Assembly (NCBI GenBank): GCA_002150815.3
Contig: NDFF03000027.1
Span: 1-62,304 of the forward strand
Origin: Grammothele lineata
Lineage: Eukaryota; Basidiomycota; Agaricomycetes; Polyporales; Polyporaceae
Length of the DNA stretch: 62,304 nucleotides
Direction of reading: 5' to 3'
A program made the position numbers and the translations under genes. Position 1 is the stretch's first letter, and each line of letters starts with the position of its first letter. The notes beneath the pieces are model-generated. The model saw only the letters and a program-made list of their open reading frames with translations. It ran no database searches and was not told the DNA's origin. Shown here in pieces: positions 47,509-58,953 of this stretch.

Positions 47509-48756
47509 ATGGATCCAGTCTCATCCGGCACTTCTCACTTGGCGGGCCCGACTATCAGTCATGGCACTGCCAATCTCCCCTCGGCTCCCATAGAAGAGTC
47601 CCGCGGTTTCGCCAAAGAAGCCAATGTCAGTATTGCCACCAACGTACAGCACGCCGTGGACCTCCTCGAAGTTGCGCGCATTGCCTATAGGGCTCTCACG
47701 CCCGGCGCGGCCTTTCATGTCGAATTTGTGAACAGCGCCAACCTTGTGGCCGACCTCGCCGTTGCAGCTCGGGCGGCCTTCGGCGCCAACTTCACCTACC
47801 CGACCGATCCGGACCTCGCGGCCAGTTTGGCTCTCACTGCGAATCTCGTCCTCGCTAGGAGCCTCGACCTCCCGGTCGTCATCGAATCCATTTGCGTCGC
47901 AGCTAAAGCCAGTAATCACCCTCAGGCGGCCAATATCAGCTCGGTGGCCAACCTCGTCGCTGTTGCTAGGCACGCCTTTGCTGGAAATTGGGACATGATC
48001 GTCGAGGCCCCACTATACACCCCAGTGCCCGCCTCTGTTGCCGAACCAGCTTCCGCTACTCAAACGGGGCCCGTCCTCGCTCTAGTAGAGCGCGTTCCCG
48101 CTGCCATGCCTCTCCCGGAGAGCGTGTTCTCCGATGCGTGCTGGGGAGAGTTCATCATTCCTTCTGGCTACAAGGTAGGTTTGAAAGTGGCCGGATGTTT
48201 CACCCAACCTTGTTAATAACGGCGAATTACAGTGGTTTCCGCAAACGCCGTACGAAGGCGGCCTCCGCCCGGAGGTGTTTGAAAGGGTTATATATTATCC
48301 TGGTGGCGCTATAGCAGATGAGCAGTCAAAGTCGTTTCTCATGCAATCTTGTAACGAGGAACCGGCATTCGAGGAGAAGGACCTCGTACCCCAGAAGCTC
48401 GCCTGGGCCTTTCAGGTACATCGCTCAATTCGGAGTTATACATAATGCTAACGTACCCGTAGTTCAAGGGTTATCCGACGTACCATTCTTCCCAGATGAA
48501 TGTCTTGGACAAAGCAGGACGCCCAACGAAACAGAAGATGGCCCATCGTTTGATGGAGGCCCTGCTCAAGTTTGAGAAAGTGAGTAATCACTCTCAGCAA
48601 CCTGTCATCACCGCTCGTATCTTACGCCCCCGACAGAAGCTGTCAACCATGCACTCCGACTTAACCTTCCCAATGCTTAGCGATCTTATCTTGTTGGGGA
48701 TCGTTCGTCGCGGGCAGGGAACGCTCCAGCCTGTCTTTGCCGTACGCGCGTCGTAG
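47509..48756 (+). CDS. unrecognised four-exon gene with N-terminal helical repeats
   Basis: Exons 47509-48174, 48233-48415, 48463-48579 and 48637-48756 join in phase 0 at every intron and give 361 aa. I do not recognise the family. The N-terminal half (~40-165) holds repeated Ala/Val-rich helices of a common pattern: NVQHAVDLLEVARIAYRAL, SANLVADLAVAARAAFGAN, SVANLVAVARHAFAGNWD. After a Pro/Ala linker comes a different, compact C-terminal domain (~205-361) with CWGEFIIPSGYKWFPQTP, VIYYPGGAIADEQSKSFLM, FKGYPTYHSSQMNVLD, MAHRLMEALLKFEK and DLTFPMLSDLILLGIV. No signal peptide or membrane segment is evident. It probably belongs to a lineage-restricted family; the tidy intron structure argues that it is expressed. 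Confidence 0.8.
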
Positions 48757-50115
48757 AACTTCGTCGGGTCTAAGCGTTGTGTAAGATAAAGACGTCTCTT
48801 CGTTGCCGCTGTGTCCATCACGAGTAAAATGCTTCGAACCTCTAGGTACCTGGTCAGAGCTTGCCTTACACGTACGGGCTCGTCCTGATGTTTGTAACGT
48901 CTCGAACCCGTGCTACCCGCCGGGCTAGCATCAAATCCATCCAGCCGTTAGCCGTTCCAGCTCGGAGACCGAGCGCCTCGCTGAGTACTCAGTTATCCAT
49001 TGCATCGTCGGCTTTAACGTGCTCGCTCGAGATACATCCAGAGCGCTGAAAACACTCGAGGATTATCTCCGGTTAGCGGCCGACCGGGCCGAGACCCGAG
49101 ATCTCAAGACATCGTGTATCCCGGGACAACACATTCCATAAATTATATCGTGACCAACATGTCAGCGTGATAACGACGATGTGTACAAAGCATAGAGAAG
49201 GAGTGGCGATAGTAGGGAATCGTTGTACTGAGAGAGGTACAGTAACGGCGGTGATACGAACAAAGCGAACGGGCGGCTAGTAGGATGATCAACAACAAAA
49301 GAAGGAAGCACGGTTCGTCTGGGAGGGAGGGAGCGCGGCTGCAGACCAGATGCGGGCCCGTTGGGTGCTGCTGGGCGGGGTGCCCCGCTCGGCGTGCGCA
49401 CGGTGGCTAGTCGGGGGCCCGAACGGGCACGCTGTGGGTACGCGGGGGCAGGGAGGTCGCCCGGGGTGGGCCCGGGCGGGCTGAAACGGGCACGGCTGCT
49501 GATGCCGGCAGGCTGGGAGCACGCGCAGGAGGGCGAGGGCGAGGGAAAGGGAAAGGGAACTTTAATTTTGGACCTAATGGCGAGCGGCATGCGCCCTCCA
49601 AACGCAGCTAGAGCCTAGCGGGGGGGCACCGTGCGACGCCACAATCTGGGAGAAGGCGTCCTTGACGCCAACTTTCCGACGGTGCGGGCGCGCGGGCGGG
49701 CGTGTGGTCGATGGGTGTGGGAGCGTCGCGGGCGCGGCGGGAGAGTGCGACGGGAGACAAAGACGAACGGGAGGACTCGTCGCGGGCGGCAGCACTGTGC
49801 GCCTGGCGGCTCTGGCGGCTCTCTGGCGGCTCTGGCGGCCCAGGACCGGGCCCTGACTCGGCTGTGGTCGCGTCGGACTCGCGTCGTTGTTCTGGCTCCG
49901 CGCTGGCCTCTGCTGGGCCCGCGCCGGGTGGAACAAAAGGGCTTTGTCGAGATTGAAATCAGATTGGAGCGGAGAAGATAGAAGGGGGTTCGAACTTTCT
50001 AGCTATTATGTAATTCTATTTACATGCGCATATTGCCGCAACAGAATATAAACAACCGCTATATCTCTCCACGGTCCGCTTCTCTCCCCCCAACCACCAC
50101 CTCCCTCCCACCCCC
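48757..50115. other. intergenic region, GC-rich, no gene seen
   Basis: Contains a CTGGCGGCT-type tandem repeat (49803-49840) and purine-rich GAGGGC/GGGAAA repeats (~49530-49557). Overlapping ORFs on both strands have no domain content. Confidence 0.5.
50047..50052 (+). promoter_or_regulatory. TATA box of the coiled-coil gene
   Basis: TATAAA 64 bp upstream of the ATG at 50116. Confidence 0.5.
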
Positions 50116-50874
50116 ATGTCCTATCCCTCAAAGCGCCGCCGGACTGCTACTTCTGTTCTCGCTGGCGACTTCGATCCTCGTCCCATCCGCGACGTCCTTA
50201 CTAGTGTTCTCAACGGCGTCCCCATGCCCAAGCAGTCCGAGGAGCAGGCCAGGAGGGAGAGGAAGCAGGAGAAACGTGAGAAGCTCGAGCGGGAGAGGGA
50301 GCGGGAAAGGGAGAGGGAGAAGGAGCGCGTCGAGCGGGACAAACACGACAAAAAACGCGTCAAGACCGCGCACAACAAGCACGCCGCCGATATCCCCGCC
50401 CCCCTCCCCGCCCCCTCCGCCCACGCCGTCGATAAACCCAAACACACGACCCCTGCCCCGCGTCAGCTCTCATCGTTTTGGCAGGCACGACCACACATTT
50501 CCATCCCTAGCCTCCAACGATCCGCGTCATTCTCTCCGCCTCCCATGCCCTCCTCGCCCCCGACCACCCCCGGGCCCTCCGTGTCGTCGCGCACGTCGGC
50601 CACCTCGTCCAAGCGGCCGTACACCCCCGACGACCTCGACGAGCTCACGGACCGCCAGCAGAGCGTCGAGAGCCAGCCGGCGCAGTCGATGGTGAAGAAG
50701 GAGCGGAAGAAGCGCGTCGCGGCGCGCAAGGGATGGAAGGGCTGGGTCGAGGGCTCGCCGCCGCCGTCCGAGAAGCTCATCAATCTCGACACGGTGCAGG
50801 TCCTTACGGAGCGAAAGACGCGGAGCGGGAAGAGCTTCGACGCCATCGGCGCCGGGCGAGACGGTTGGGTGTAA
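50116..50874 (+). CDS. charged coiled-coil protein, function unknown
   Basis: Single-exon gene of 252 aa. The N-terminus (MSYPSKRRRTATSVLAGDFD) has a basic cluster that could be a nuclear signal. Residues ~40-75 are almost entirely Glu, Arg and Lys, with alternating RE dipeptides typical of a single charged helix or coiled coil. A Pro/Ser-rich middle follows, then a conserved-looking end: KKERKKRVAARKGWKGWVEG, SEKLINLDTVQVLTERKTRS and GKSFDAIGAGRDGWV. The terminal Trp-rich part suggests a short binding module. No family recognised. A TATAAA at 50047 and open frame to a single stop support it. Confidence 0.7.
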   Translation: MSYPSKRRRTATSVLAGDFDPRPIRDVLTSVLNGVPMPKQSEEQARRERKQEKREKLEREREREREREKERVERDKHDKKRVKTAHNKHAADIPAPLPAPSAHAVDKPKHTTPAPRQLSSFWQARPHISIPSLQRSASFSPPPMPSSPPTTPGPSVSSRTSATSSKRPYTPDDLDELTDRQQSVESQPAQSMVKKERKKRVAARKGWKGWVEGSPPPSEKLINLDTVQVLTERKTRSGKSFDAIGAGRDGWV

Positions 50875-52417
50875 CACCGGTGCGTGTTCTCGACTGTAAT
50901 AGCGGCTCGATTGAGCTGAGACCCTCCCCAGGCCCTCGCGCCGTCCTTCCCCCGTCGTGCCTCACCCCAGAAATATGCCTTCCCGACGCGTTCCCCCCTT
51001 CCCTATGGCCCCGTTCACACGTTTCTCGTCCGCTGCAGATATGAAAGTCACATATATTCCACGGCTCGTTTTATTCCCGCTTCCGTGCGTTTGTGTGGCA
51101 AGCCACTCGTTTCCTTGGGTCGGAATCTTGGTCATGCTCGCTCGCTGTACATGTTGGTAGGGTTTTGCTGCGATAGGCTCACGAATCTTTTGTATACATA
51201 CGTCGATACTGTCACGGAGAGCGCTGCATGGTAGTGCTCAACAACAATGCGTATGCGCGTTGGTCGCCACCGCGCGACGGGACAACGGGGCTACCACCCA
51301 TCCGTTCGTTACCCACTGTCGTTCCTTGCCTCCCTCCCTGCCTCCGTGTGTCGCCGCCCGCTCGTTCGGCCTATGGAGGACTCGGCCGGCCACAACCGGC
51401 GCCGCGCAGACGGAATGCGAGACAAGACGTCACAGGCGCAGGCAGGATCGAGAGGCGATCGGTGGGGTTGCCTCCGAGGTGCGCCTCCCGTCCCGCGGTG
51501 ATCTGAGCCACGCCGTGCGAAAGCGCGCAGCCACACGCGCACCACGGTGTCCACTCTGCTCGCCACGGTAAGTCCCCATGTACAGGCGTGTGTGTGTATG
51601 CGGGCGTATAGGCGGCGGTGGACCGGGCCCACTGGGTGGAGAGTCGCCCGTCGCCGTCACGGTGGCGCGTCAGACGCCCCGGGCCGCGTGCTGGCGCCGT
51701 GGGGCGGCGAGATTGGCTCGATGGAGGCGATCTGCCCTCCGGCGTGCCACCTCGTGGCGGGCGCCTGGCGGGGCACAGCTCGGGAGCGTGTGTGCGTGGT
51801 CGGGCGACGTCGAGAACGTCCTGGGAGCGTTGCCGAGCGGGCGGCGATGCGCGGGGCAGGTTCGGGGCGGGCAAGTAAGCAGTGAGCAAGTGGGCAAGCA
51901 AGAACGGGAACGGACGATAAGAACCGCGATTTCTAGTAACAGTTTAATTCCTTGTCGGTGCGCCGCGGAAACGCGAAAGGCAGGTCGCACGCGCCGAGAG
52001 AAGCACAGGAACGGCCAGGCGCGATCGCGCGGAATCGTCCGAGGGAATCTGATGGGAGCGCACAGAGGCGTGGGAGCGGCGTGGGGCCGTCGCGGGCGCA
52101 CCCTGCCTTTTCCGGCGTAGTCTGTTTGGCGCCCCCCGCCGCGTTGGTCCTTCCGCCGTCACCGCCACCGCCCGCCCTTTCCTGTCTGTCGCCGACCACG
52201 ACGGCGACGTTCGCCGACTTGCCGCCGTCCCCCTCCCGCCCCCGACGACTCGGCCCCCGACGCGACTCGGTCTCCGTCTGCAGAACGCTGCTCGCACCCG
52301 AACGCGAGCACGAACAGCCCGCAGCACTGCGCCGCGCGACCGCGCGGCAGCCGCATTTTCCGTCCTAGACCTCTTGCAGGTACCTCACTCCGTTGGCAGT
52401 CCGTCGGCTCACGCGCG
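50875..52417. other. intergenic region, GC-rich in its second half
   Basis: No gene seen. The GC-rich part (51.3-52.4 kb) is open in several frames on both strands without domains. It precedes MTG1 and must include its promoter. Confidence 0.5.
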
Positions 52418-55400
52418 ATGCTGGCGCACATCCCCTTCCCGGCGCTGCCCGTGCCGCCGTCGTGGTTCCCGGGACACATGCTCCAGTTCCAGCGCAGCCT
52501 CCCCGCCGTGCTCCGCAAGACGGACGTCGTGCTCGAGCTCCGCGACGCGCGCCTCCCACTCACTAGCATCAACAGGAACTTCGAAGGTGAGCCACCCGTC
52601 CCGCCGTCCCGCGGCGCTTCTCCCGTCGTTGGTTTTTGGTGCCTGGCTGCTTCGTTCTTCGGTTTAATTTTCCTTGGATGTTGCGGGCGGGCGTGTGTGT
52701 GAATGCGGTAGCCGAGGCGCCGCCTTCCCAGGAAAGGCAGTGCGCCAGCGCACCGTCCGCTCCTCAGACACTGTCCATCGGACGCCGCGATGACATCATG
52801 CGGCGCCGCCAGACAATCATCCGTCTGACACTGGTTTTCTCTTTCCATCTGGCTTCTGACTCGCAGCTGCGGCCGCAGGGAACGGAGGGTGGGGCGAGCC
52901 GCATCCTCTGCTCCCTGCTGTGCCGGGGTGGAATTTCCAGGTAGTCCGTGCATTGACTCGTATGCGTTATTCCGCGGAAAATTGGTATACGAGCTGCTTA
53001 ACGCTACGGATACTTGGAGACAGGGCTGTGAGCAGCGACTCGCACCGCCTGACTCTGTTCGTCGTCACCGCTCACAGCCCTTCACGACCTAGAATGTGCC
53101 ACGCAGGGATGATCCCTCGGGTGACTTATTCATGAATTTAGAAAGCCCGGACGGTCGTTCGCGTAACAACCATGTCTGCGGCTTTTTCCGTCCTCTCCAA
53201 ACGCCATTCTCGGCGTGCGGGATGGTCCCTGTGGGACCTATCCTCGGACATGTGTTGGCGAGCGGGAGATCAAAGAAGTCTGTGATTGTCTTTGTGGCGT
53301 CACCCCCATACGTTTACACAGGCCACCCATACGCCACGGGATCCACGACGTCCCTGCCGCAAGGCAGGGAAGATGGATAGAATGTATGTGGGGCGGTGGC
53401 GCGAAGCGTATGATGCTTGGAGACGGCGGTGCCGCGCGAGGAGTGGTGCGCTCGTACCTCAGCCGAGGCACTGGGTGCGCTGGCTGCGTGTCGTCAATCT
53501 CGACGAGGTGGATTGACAAGGAATGTGTTGCTTGTCGACGTTATCCAGTGGAGGCCAGATGGGTCGGAGAGCGGGCACAGCGGCCTTTTCTCAGCTTGCG
53601 GTTGGGCCGGTGACACACTCGTACACATGATGACAGACGGACACAAGTGAACCATGAGTTCAATCGCGAGTGCTCTAACGCTGCGCCCACACATCTCTAC
53701 TGGTCGTCGCAAGACGTTCGCCGATGGGGTGTGACGCGACTCGATTTTATTTCAGTTTGTGCAGGCGTCACAGACAGGGTGACTTACGATCAGCCACCCT
53801 GCCTGTGCTCCCGCGACATACGGCGTGGCTAGCTGTCGTCGGTCCACCGACGCGATAAATTCGAAGGCAGAGACTTGACCCGTCTGTGCACATCATTGAA
53901 CAGCGGTCAGACACGGCATATGATAGATGAGGATTTTTGTAACCGCTTCTATCGCGCACGAGGTTACTCTGCTGGTCCGCTATGACGGGAGATGGATTTC
54001 TTATACAGCTCCCGCCCATCTCCTGATTATGTCTGGACGCCATGCGGATGCCGTTAGAAGATTGCAGCGGGTATACTGACACAGCTGTTCGCTGTCTGTT
54101 GTAATCCTTCTCCCTCTTATTTGCTGTGCCATCCATGCCGCGGACATAACGGAGGTTTTTGTATCAGACTCGTGTGTTGTTTTACGCCCTGTGTCCCGAG
54201 TCGGAGAGTCGGTCTTGTCGGCGGCTGTGATATGCGCGGTTTCCCGTTCCGGTCGGAGGTTATATCTGTTCCGGCCGTTCATATCGCTCCCGCAACACAG
54301 CTTTCTCTTCCTGCTTCGGCTGTATCGGTATACGGGAGAATATGTTGCTTACGACCCCTTCATATTTCTGCTACTTGCTCTCAACCATGACAGTATGCTG
54401 ACGAGCGTTTTCCTACGTAGGCGCACTGCAAAAATGGCGGCGTGAACGCGGAGCAACGGCGCCTTCGAGTCCCGCTGAAGACGGCTCGTCAGCAGGCCCT
54501 AGTAATCCTCAAGTCTGTGAACGAGTTGTCGTCTTCAGCAAGCGTGATCTCGTCCCTGAATGGGGCATTAAGGTTGGTTCTAACGTGTGATATTTCATAC
54601 TCGCCGTGATTAACGAATCTGTTCGCGCAGCCTTTCCAGCGAGCCATGGCGACCAAGTACCCCGACCAGAAGGTGTTCTTTGCCTCGTGGAACAGGTCGC
54701 GCGACATTAAGGCGGTGAGCGAGCTGCTTGTCAGTACGTACATTTCCCGCGTCCTCCTCGGATACAAGCCGATGAAGCACCGGTGGCAGACCTCGCGAAG
54801 GTGCATCCGTACCAAACGGAACTGAACGTCCTAGTCGTCGGCATGCCCAACGTCGGGAAGTCTACCCTATTGAATGCGCTCAGGAGCGTCGGGATCTCAG
54901 GACGTGAGCGGTCTTCTGTCCTGGGATTATTTCCGCCATGACTCATGCTTCACTTCTGCGCAACTGCGCAGCCACTCCGAAAGCCCTTCGGACCTCCGCT
55001 CAGCCCGGGATGACCCGCGTCATCTCGACGCGGCTGAAGCTCTCTACAGACCCGCTCGTATACGCCTACGACTCGCCCGGGGTCATGCTCCCCTTCCTCG
55101 GGAACGGGGAGAAGGGTGCCGAGCGAGGCGTCAAGTTAGCGCTCATTGGTCCGTGCGCCGCACCCCCGTTGTTTGGCTCGCGTCTGACGTACGTACGATT
55201 TCCGCCCGTGGGAACCCGTTCCCCATCCAGCCGGGATAAAAGAAGGTCTGTACGAGACGGAGGCGCTCGCGGCGTATCTGTTGTACCGGCTCAACGTGCT
55301 CGACCCCGTCGGTGAGTGCTTTCATTCCAGCCGCGCATCACAACGCGCGGGCCGCACGGACGGGTGGCTGACCGCTCGACCCGCACCCGCACTGCCCTTC

Positions 55401-56067
55401 TCGCATTCATTTTTCGCTCCTCGTGCCCGCATTTATCGTCCTTCTCGCTCGTCCACATACCACACCGCGCTCCGCCGGCCACCACATCACACGCCGCGCA
55501 ACCCGCACCACGCACCACGCACCACGCACCCCACACCCCACACGCTACACGCTACACGCAGCCCCAGCGTACCTGCGCCTGCTGCCCCCGGGCACGCCAC
55601 CGCTGCTCGACCTGCACGAGTTCCTCACGCTCCTCGCCCGCCGTCTGTGCATGCTCAAGCGCGGCGGCGTGCCCGACACGGACCGCGCCGCCGTCTGGTT
55701 CCTCCGCTGGTGGCGCGAGGAGGGCGGGCTCGCGTCCGCCGCCGCGCCCGCCTCGCCCGCATTCCCTGACGCCGCCGCCCTCACCTCGGGCGCGGGCGCG
55801 GGCGTTGGCGTCGGCGCGTACCGGCGCGGGTGGGGCTTCGACCTCGAGTGGGCGGTCGACGCCGCGGACGCGGGGCGGTACGACGAGCGCGCGATCCAGG
55901 CGAAGATGGAGGGCTGCATCGACGCGTTCGAGGCGGCCGCTGTGGAGGAGGAGCGCGAGGGCGGCGCGGTGAGCGTCACGCAGGAGCGGAAGCGGCTCAA
56001 GGAGCAGCAGAAGGCAAGGCAGAGGGCGAGGGCGAGGGCGCAGTTCACCGCTAGGCGGGGAGGGTGA
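52418..56067 (+). CDS. MTG1: mitochondrial ribosome-assembly GTPase Mtg1 (YlqF/RbgA family)
   Basis: Circularly permuted GTPase needed for maturation of the mitochondrial large ribosomal subunit. Seven exons (52418-52586, 54421-54572, 54631-54733, 54790-54903, 54972-55148, 55231-55311, 55562-56067) keep phase throughout and give 433 aa. Motif order is the permuted one: WFPGHMLQFQRSLPAVLRK and ELRDARLPLTSINRNFEG first, then the G4 position RVVVFSKRDLVPEW, the P-loop GMPNVGKSTLLNAL, G2-like QPGMTR and G3 DSPGVM. The C-terminus is a family-specific helical region with a Lys/Arg/Gln-rich end. Two oddities: G4 is SKRD rather than NKRD, and intron 1 is 1,834 nt while others are 57-250 nt. The final intron is partly CAC-repeat-rich. 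The start ATG at 52418 lies close to the WFPGHM motif; the mitochondrial targeting signal would have to be short. Confidence 0.9.
52587..54420 (+). other. oversized first intron of MTG1
   Basis: 1,834 nt from GTGAGC to CTACGTAG, with phase 1 kept on both sides (G / GCGCACTG). Short ORFs on both strands inside it show no domain. I found no obvious terminal inverted repeats or target duplication by eye, though an inserted element is a likely cause of the size. Confidence 0.75.
55495..55561. repeat. CACC/CACG tandem repeats in the last MTG1 intron
   Basis: Runs of CGCACCA, ACCCCAC and ACACGCT units directly before the acceptor of the last intron; low-complexity and likely polymorphic. Confidence 0.65.
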
Positions 56068-56538
56068 TTGGTGCGCGGTGAGAGGCGTTAATTTTTTGTT
56101 GTGTTATTCTTGCTGGACGCTCATACAGGATCGGCGCTCCGTTGTCGTAGGTTGGATCCTGGAAGCTCGTTGGAAATACCGTATTAAAGCTCTAATATCC
56201 ATCGACTCTCTTCTATCCCGAGCGACTTCTTCATCGTCAACTGAAACAAGTTCTCATGAAGTCGGTATGTAGTGTAAGGTTCCCTCTGAACAGTAATTTC
56301 GTCACAACGCGACCGTTCATCTTGGAACGTCGCCGAAGGATCTTCCCTGCTACCCACTACCGCCCGGCCACGTTCTCACTCGGTGAGAATCAGATGTGCA
56401 TGAGAACGGTCGCAAGTGTTTAGCGCTACCTCATCAAACTCTCCAATCCACACAATGCGATGATTTTACTGACAACGGAAAGTACACAAATTCCAGGAGT
56501 TGCTCGCGCGATCGTGGACGGTTTCCTGATCAGGTGAC
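56068..56538. other. 3' flank of MTG1, no gene seen
   Basis: Spacer after MTG1 with no recognised feature. Confidence 0.4.
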
Positions 56539-57738
56539 GCACTCGACGTCCAGTTCGTGTCGGAAGGAGATTACATTAACAAAGCGCCTTTTGGAACAGC
56601 CGCCAATGTCGGAAGACCAATGGTCCTTGAACGAACTGGGTTTGTTCCTCTACCTAAAAGATGTCACAGTTGTAAACCTCCAAGAGTTCTTCTCGCGCGA
56701 ATGCATCGAGCTCTGGAGCCGGGCACACAATGGGCCGCACAACTTGGTCCATCCGACCCGGGCGCGACAGTGATTGGAGTCACTGCCATGAACTAGAGCA
56801 GCGGACGTACCTCTTTAATTGCCCAGTTACAGGATGTGCCGTATCCTGCGGTATTCCCGCATACAACACATCGCCTCTTCGCGAGCAGTGAAGTATGTGT
56901 TACCCGCATTCCAGCACCGATCATCCTCAGCCTGTAACTAGTAATTTTAGGAGGACAGATAGCTGCAGGCCGATGGCGGCGTCCAACTCTACATGCCCTG
57001 TCCTGCCCAGCCAGAGTAGACGTGGGGCCATATATCGTGTAAGTATGTCCACCCTGACAGTCGATCCACCTTCCAGTCCTGACAGATCTTGGTTACAGTG
57101 CTGACATTCTCAACAAAATTCCATCAACAATCTGATATGCTCACGTTCTGCAATGGTGGAAGACATATTGTTCCTGTTGGGCTACCAGAATGGAAGCGTG
57201 CTTCACAGGCGCTGACAATCGCTCCGGGCATACATACATGACGTACTCTGAGGGGGCTGACGCTGCCTCGGATGGGTATTCCACATACCAGACGTTTGGC
57301 GTTCGACCTTCGGTGAGACAAGAACTCATAAGTGTGATATCATGCCATTGCTGAGTTCACACAGAATATGTGCAGTTAATTCGTGTTCTGCCTGTTCTCT
57401 AGACCGGCCACGTGTATCTTCCATTCAACGTACCTCAGAAGCCAGGAAACCGCGCCGTAATGCATTCGGACAAAGTCACTAGAAGATGGACGCAGATGCG
57501 GAACTGCGCCGCGGCAGTATTCCACCGCCGTGATTTTATGGAATTTAGCGGGTTCCCACATGAGAGACGCTCTGGCCACAAAAACAACACCGCGACATCT
57601 CAGCGAACAGTGTCACTAGTCCGCGAAGCGAGCTGCTGGGATGCGCTCAACCACATCATCACCAGGCACATGTCGTTGGACGCATTAGAGGATCGGTTCG
57701 CCACGGCTCGGAGCACCGTAACAACTGGGCTTTGGTAA
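56539..57738 (+). pseudogene. possible relic of an unidentified protein-coding gene
   Basis: Several stretches look coding but do not join into one frame. One open segment (56539-56796) includes DVQFVSEGDYINKAPFGTAA and RPMVLERTGFVPLP. Another (about 57097-57240) includes SDMLTFCNGGRHIVPVGLPE, and in a different frame DGYSTYQTFGVRPS ends at 57312 at a good GT donor. This splices in phase over a 90-nt intron to 57403-57738 (TGHVYLPFNVPQKPGNRAV, then a stop). Frame changes and stops between segments suggest a decayed gene, or a gene whose introns I have misread. Family not recognised. Confidence 0.25.
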
Positions 57739-58953
57739 GTTACTCCAGTGCAAAACTACAATGTGGAGACCCACCTTACATGGATCTGGAGGCGAGCGTA
57801 CTTGAAGAAAACGGGGGGGGGGGGGAAGAGGATAGGGTCGGTGAAAGCATAGGCGATCTGAGTGCAGTCCTGAATTGGTCCTGCAGTCGAGCTGTGAAAC
57901 GGGTTTGCAGAACCCGCGGAGCGCGGGAGCTACATGCATTCGACCCTAGTTTGTACGGTAGCCAATCACACGTTCCTGGCGCTGCACCCTAGACTCCGGA
58001 GGTTTTAGAACGCCTGAGATGTGAGAACACCAGGAGTCAGGCCGTCCACGGGGTAGTCTAGGCATGAACCCACCGAGCCCCTATAGAGAAGCACATCGAC
58101 AGCTCGAAATAACCCAACCCATGGTGCCCAGCCGGTACAAATGGGGACGAGGGGGGCTTTCCAGCAGACGACAGCTCCTCCACGGTGCGCCCCGGGGGCT
58201 CGGGATTTGTGCGGGCACGAACCGCCGCGCATGCAAGGTTAAATTCCCCCGGTGACAGCGCGAGATGCGCAAATGCCAAACTCAATCGGCCCTCCGAGGA
58301 AGCGGTCTGAGCGTGGCGTTGTCAGGCGGAGGGGCACCGGGCCAGGTGGGTCTGAACTCTCACTGTAACGTGGGAGGGCTGAGGCTTCCCGTCTCCGCCC
58401 TGCTCCACTCACACGCTGTACTAGTAGGAAACCCAAACTGTGACAGCATCGTCCATGCTAGAAGGCTGAAGCTAGCTACCTCCTAGCGCCGCCACCCGGC
58501 TGGAACGCCACCTAATAGAGTGTGCAAAGAATATTCGAACTTGTCTGGAAACGTGCCGGGACTTAAAGAAATTCGGTGAATAGGTCCCAAGAATTACCTC
58601 TCTGATTCAGCGACGAATCGGTGCGGCAGACCTGCCCGTCAGCGCGTCACGAAAAGTAGTAAATGTAAATGATCCCCACATTAACCGGCAGTGTCATTCA
58701 TCTAACTGTCTACAGAGGAACACATCTACAATTTGTGAGAGAATATCGTCAAAGAGTTCAAACTATCCTACTGCTTCTGCTATCTTACGCATCAACTTCT
58801 AGTGTGACAGATTTTATGCCAACGTTCCATGCGCTGACGAACATTCAGATCGAGAGGGAAAGATGTGTCCGAAGGATGTCACGAACAACCACAATCTAGC
58901 GAGAGACCGAGCACGAACATAGCCAGCCAACAACCAAGCCGCTAGGCGGTGGC
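57739..58953. other. intergenic region with a G13 run
   Basis: Contains a 13-base poly-G run at 57813-57825 that is prone to sequencing and replication slippage. No gene seen. Confidence 0.5.
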
